NCBI GenBank assembly: GCA_023954795.1
Contig: JAGSHA010000180.1
Coordinates: forward strand, 1-6,614
Source: Oceanospirillaceae bacterium
GTDB taxonomy: Bacteria > Pseudomonadota > Gammaproteobacteria > Pseudomonadales > Balneatricaceae
Direction: 5' to 3'
Length of the DNA: 6,614 bases
The position numbers and the translations under genes are program-made. Of this stretch, positions 6,590-6,614 are shown one piece after another. The stretch's first letter is position 1; each line of letters opens with the position of its first letter. The notes below the pieces were generated by a model. The model was not told the DNA's origin, searched no databases, and saw only the letters and a program-made list of their open reading frames with translations.

Positions 6590-6614
6590 GTTATAAATTC
6601 GGATGGCGGTGAGG

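Larger units (their letters stand above)
6362..6614 (-). repeat. 183-nt tandem repeat with tRNA-Ser 3'-end tails (rtT-like)
   Basis: Positions 6362-6431 and 6545-6614 match at 63 of 70 bases, giving a period of 183 nt. On the minus strand each copy opens with CCTCACCGCCA, as at the 3' end of gammaproteobacterial tRNA-Ser(GGA) including the encoded CCA, then TCCGAATTTA and a terminator. In copy 2 the bases before the tail loosely resemble a T-arm, but no complete tRNA cloverleaf is present. The arrangement parallels the 178-bp repeats behind E. coli tyrT, each carrying a tRNA-Tyr end. Alternatives are a decayed tRNA-Ser, or att-site copies left by an element that integrated at a tRNA. Confidence 0.55.

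Overview
The window reads as a stretch of a Gammaproteobacterium, probably marine or otherwise aquatic. I base that on moderate GC, the protein families present, and a tRNA-Ser-like CCTCACCGCCA tail of the kind seen in gammaproteobacterial tRNA-Ser(GGA). No marker gene fixes the species. Both genes and the RNA-like repeats at the right edge lie on the minus strand, so the biological order runs from right to left.

Right edge (6614 to about 6362): a 183-nt tandem repeat. Each unit carries the last 11 nt of a tRNA-Ser-like 3' end (CCTCACCGCCA), followed by an A/T-flanked terminator hairpin. The arrangement resembles the tRNA-tail repeats (rtT) behind E. coli tyrT. A tRNA-Ser gene, or more copies, may lie just outside the window. 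Next comes a roughly 200-nt leader region (about 6361 to 6155) with a 14-bp palindrome, a weak promoter candidate, and a Shine-Dalgarno that can fold into a small hairpin.

Centre (6154 to 3302): one complete 950-residue gene starting with TTG. It encodes three fused modules: an N-terminal acyl carrier protein, a fatty-acyl-AMP ligase (FAAL), and a C-terminal PlsC-type membrane acyltransferase. The layout suggests that a free fatty acid is activated as acyl-AMP, loaded onto the protein's own carrier arm, and passed by the PlsC domain to a lipid acceptor at the membrane. This is inference from domain order.

Intergenic (3301 to 2751): about 550 nt without a convincing intact gene. Two overlapping open stretches on the minus strand, without good starts and in different frames, look like a decayed coding or mobile-element relic. 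Several small inverted repeats are also present.

Left (2750 to beyond base 1): the first 916 codons of a very large repeat protein, cut by the window edge. It has no Sec signal, an N-terminal helical region, a B-type domain with an EF-hand-like calcium loop, an alanine-rich helical region, an acidic/Gly-Ser linker, and then tandem 119-residue beta-sandwich-like repeats that become nearly identical toward the window edge. It is most likely a secreted surface adhesin. The gap and inverted repeat between the two genes argue against one tight operon.
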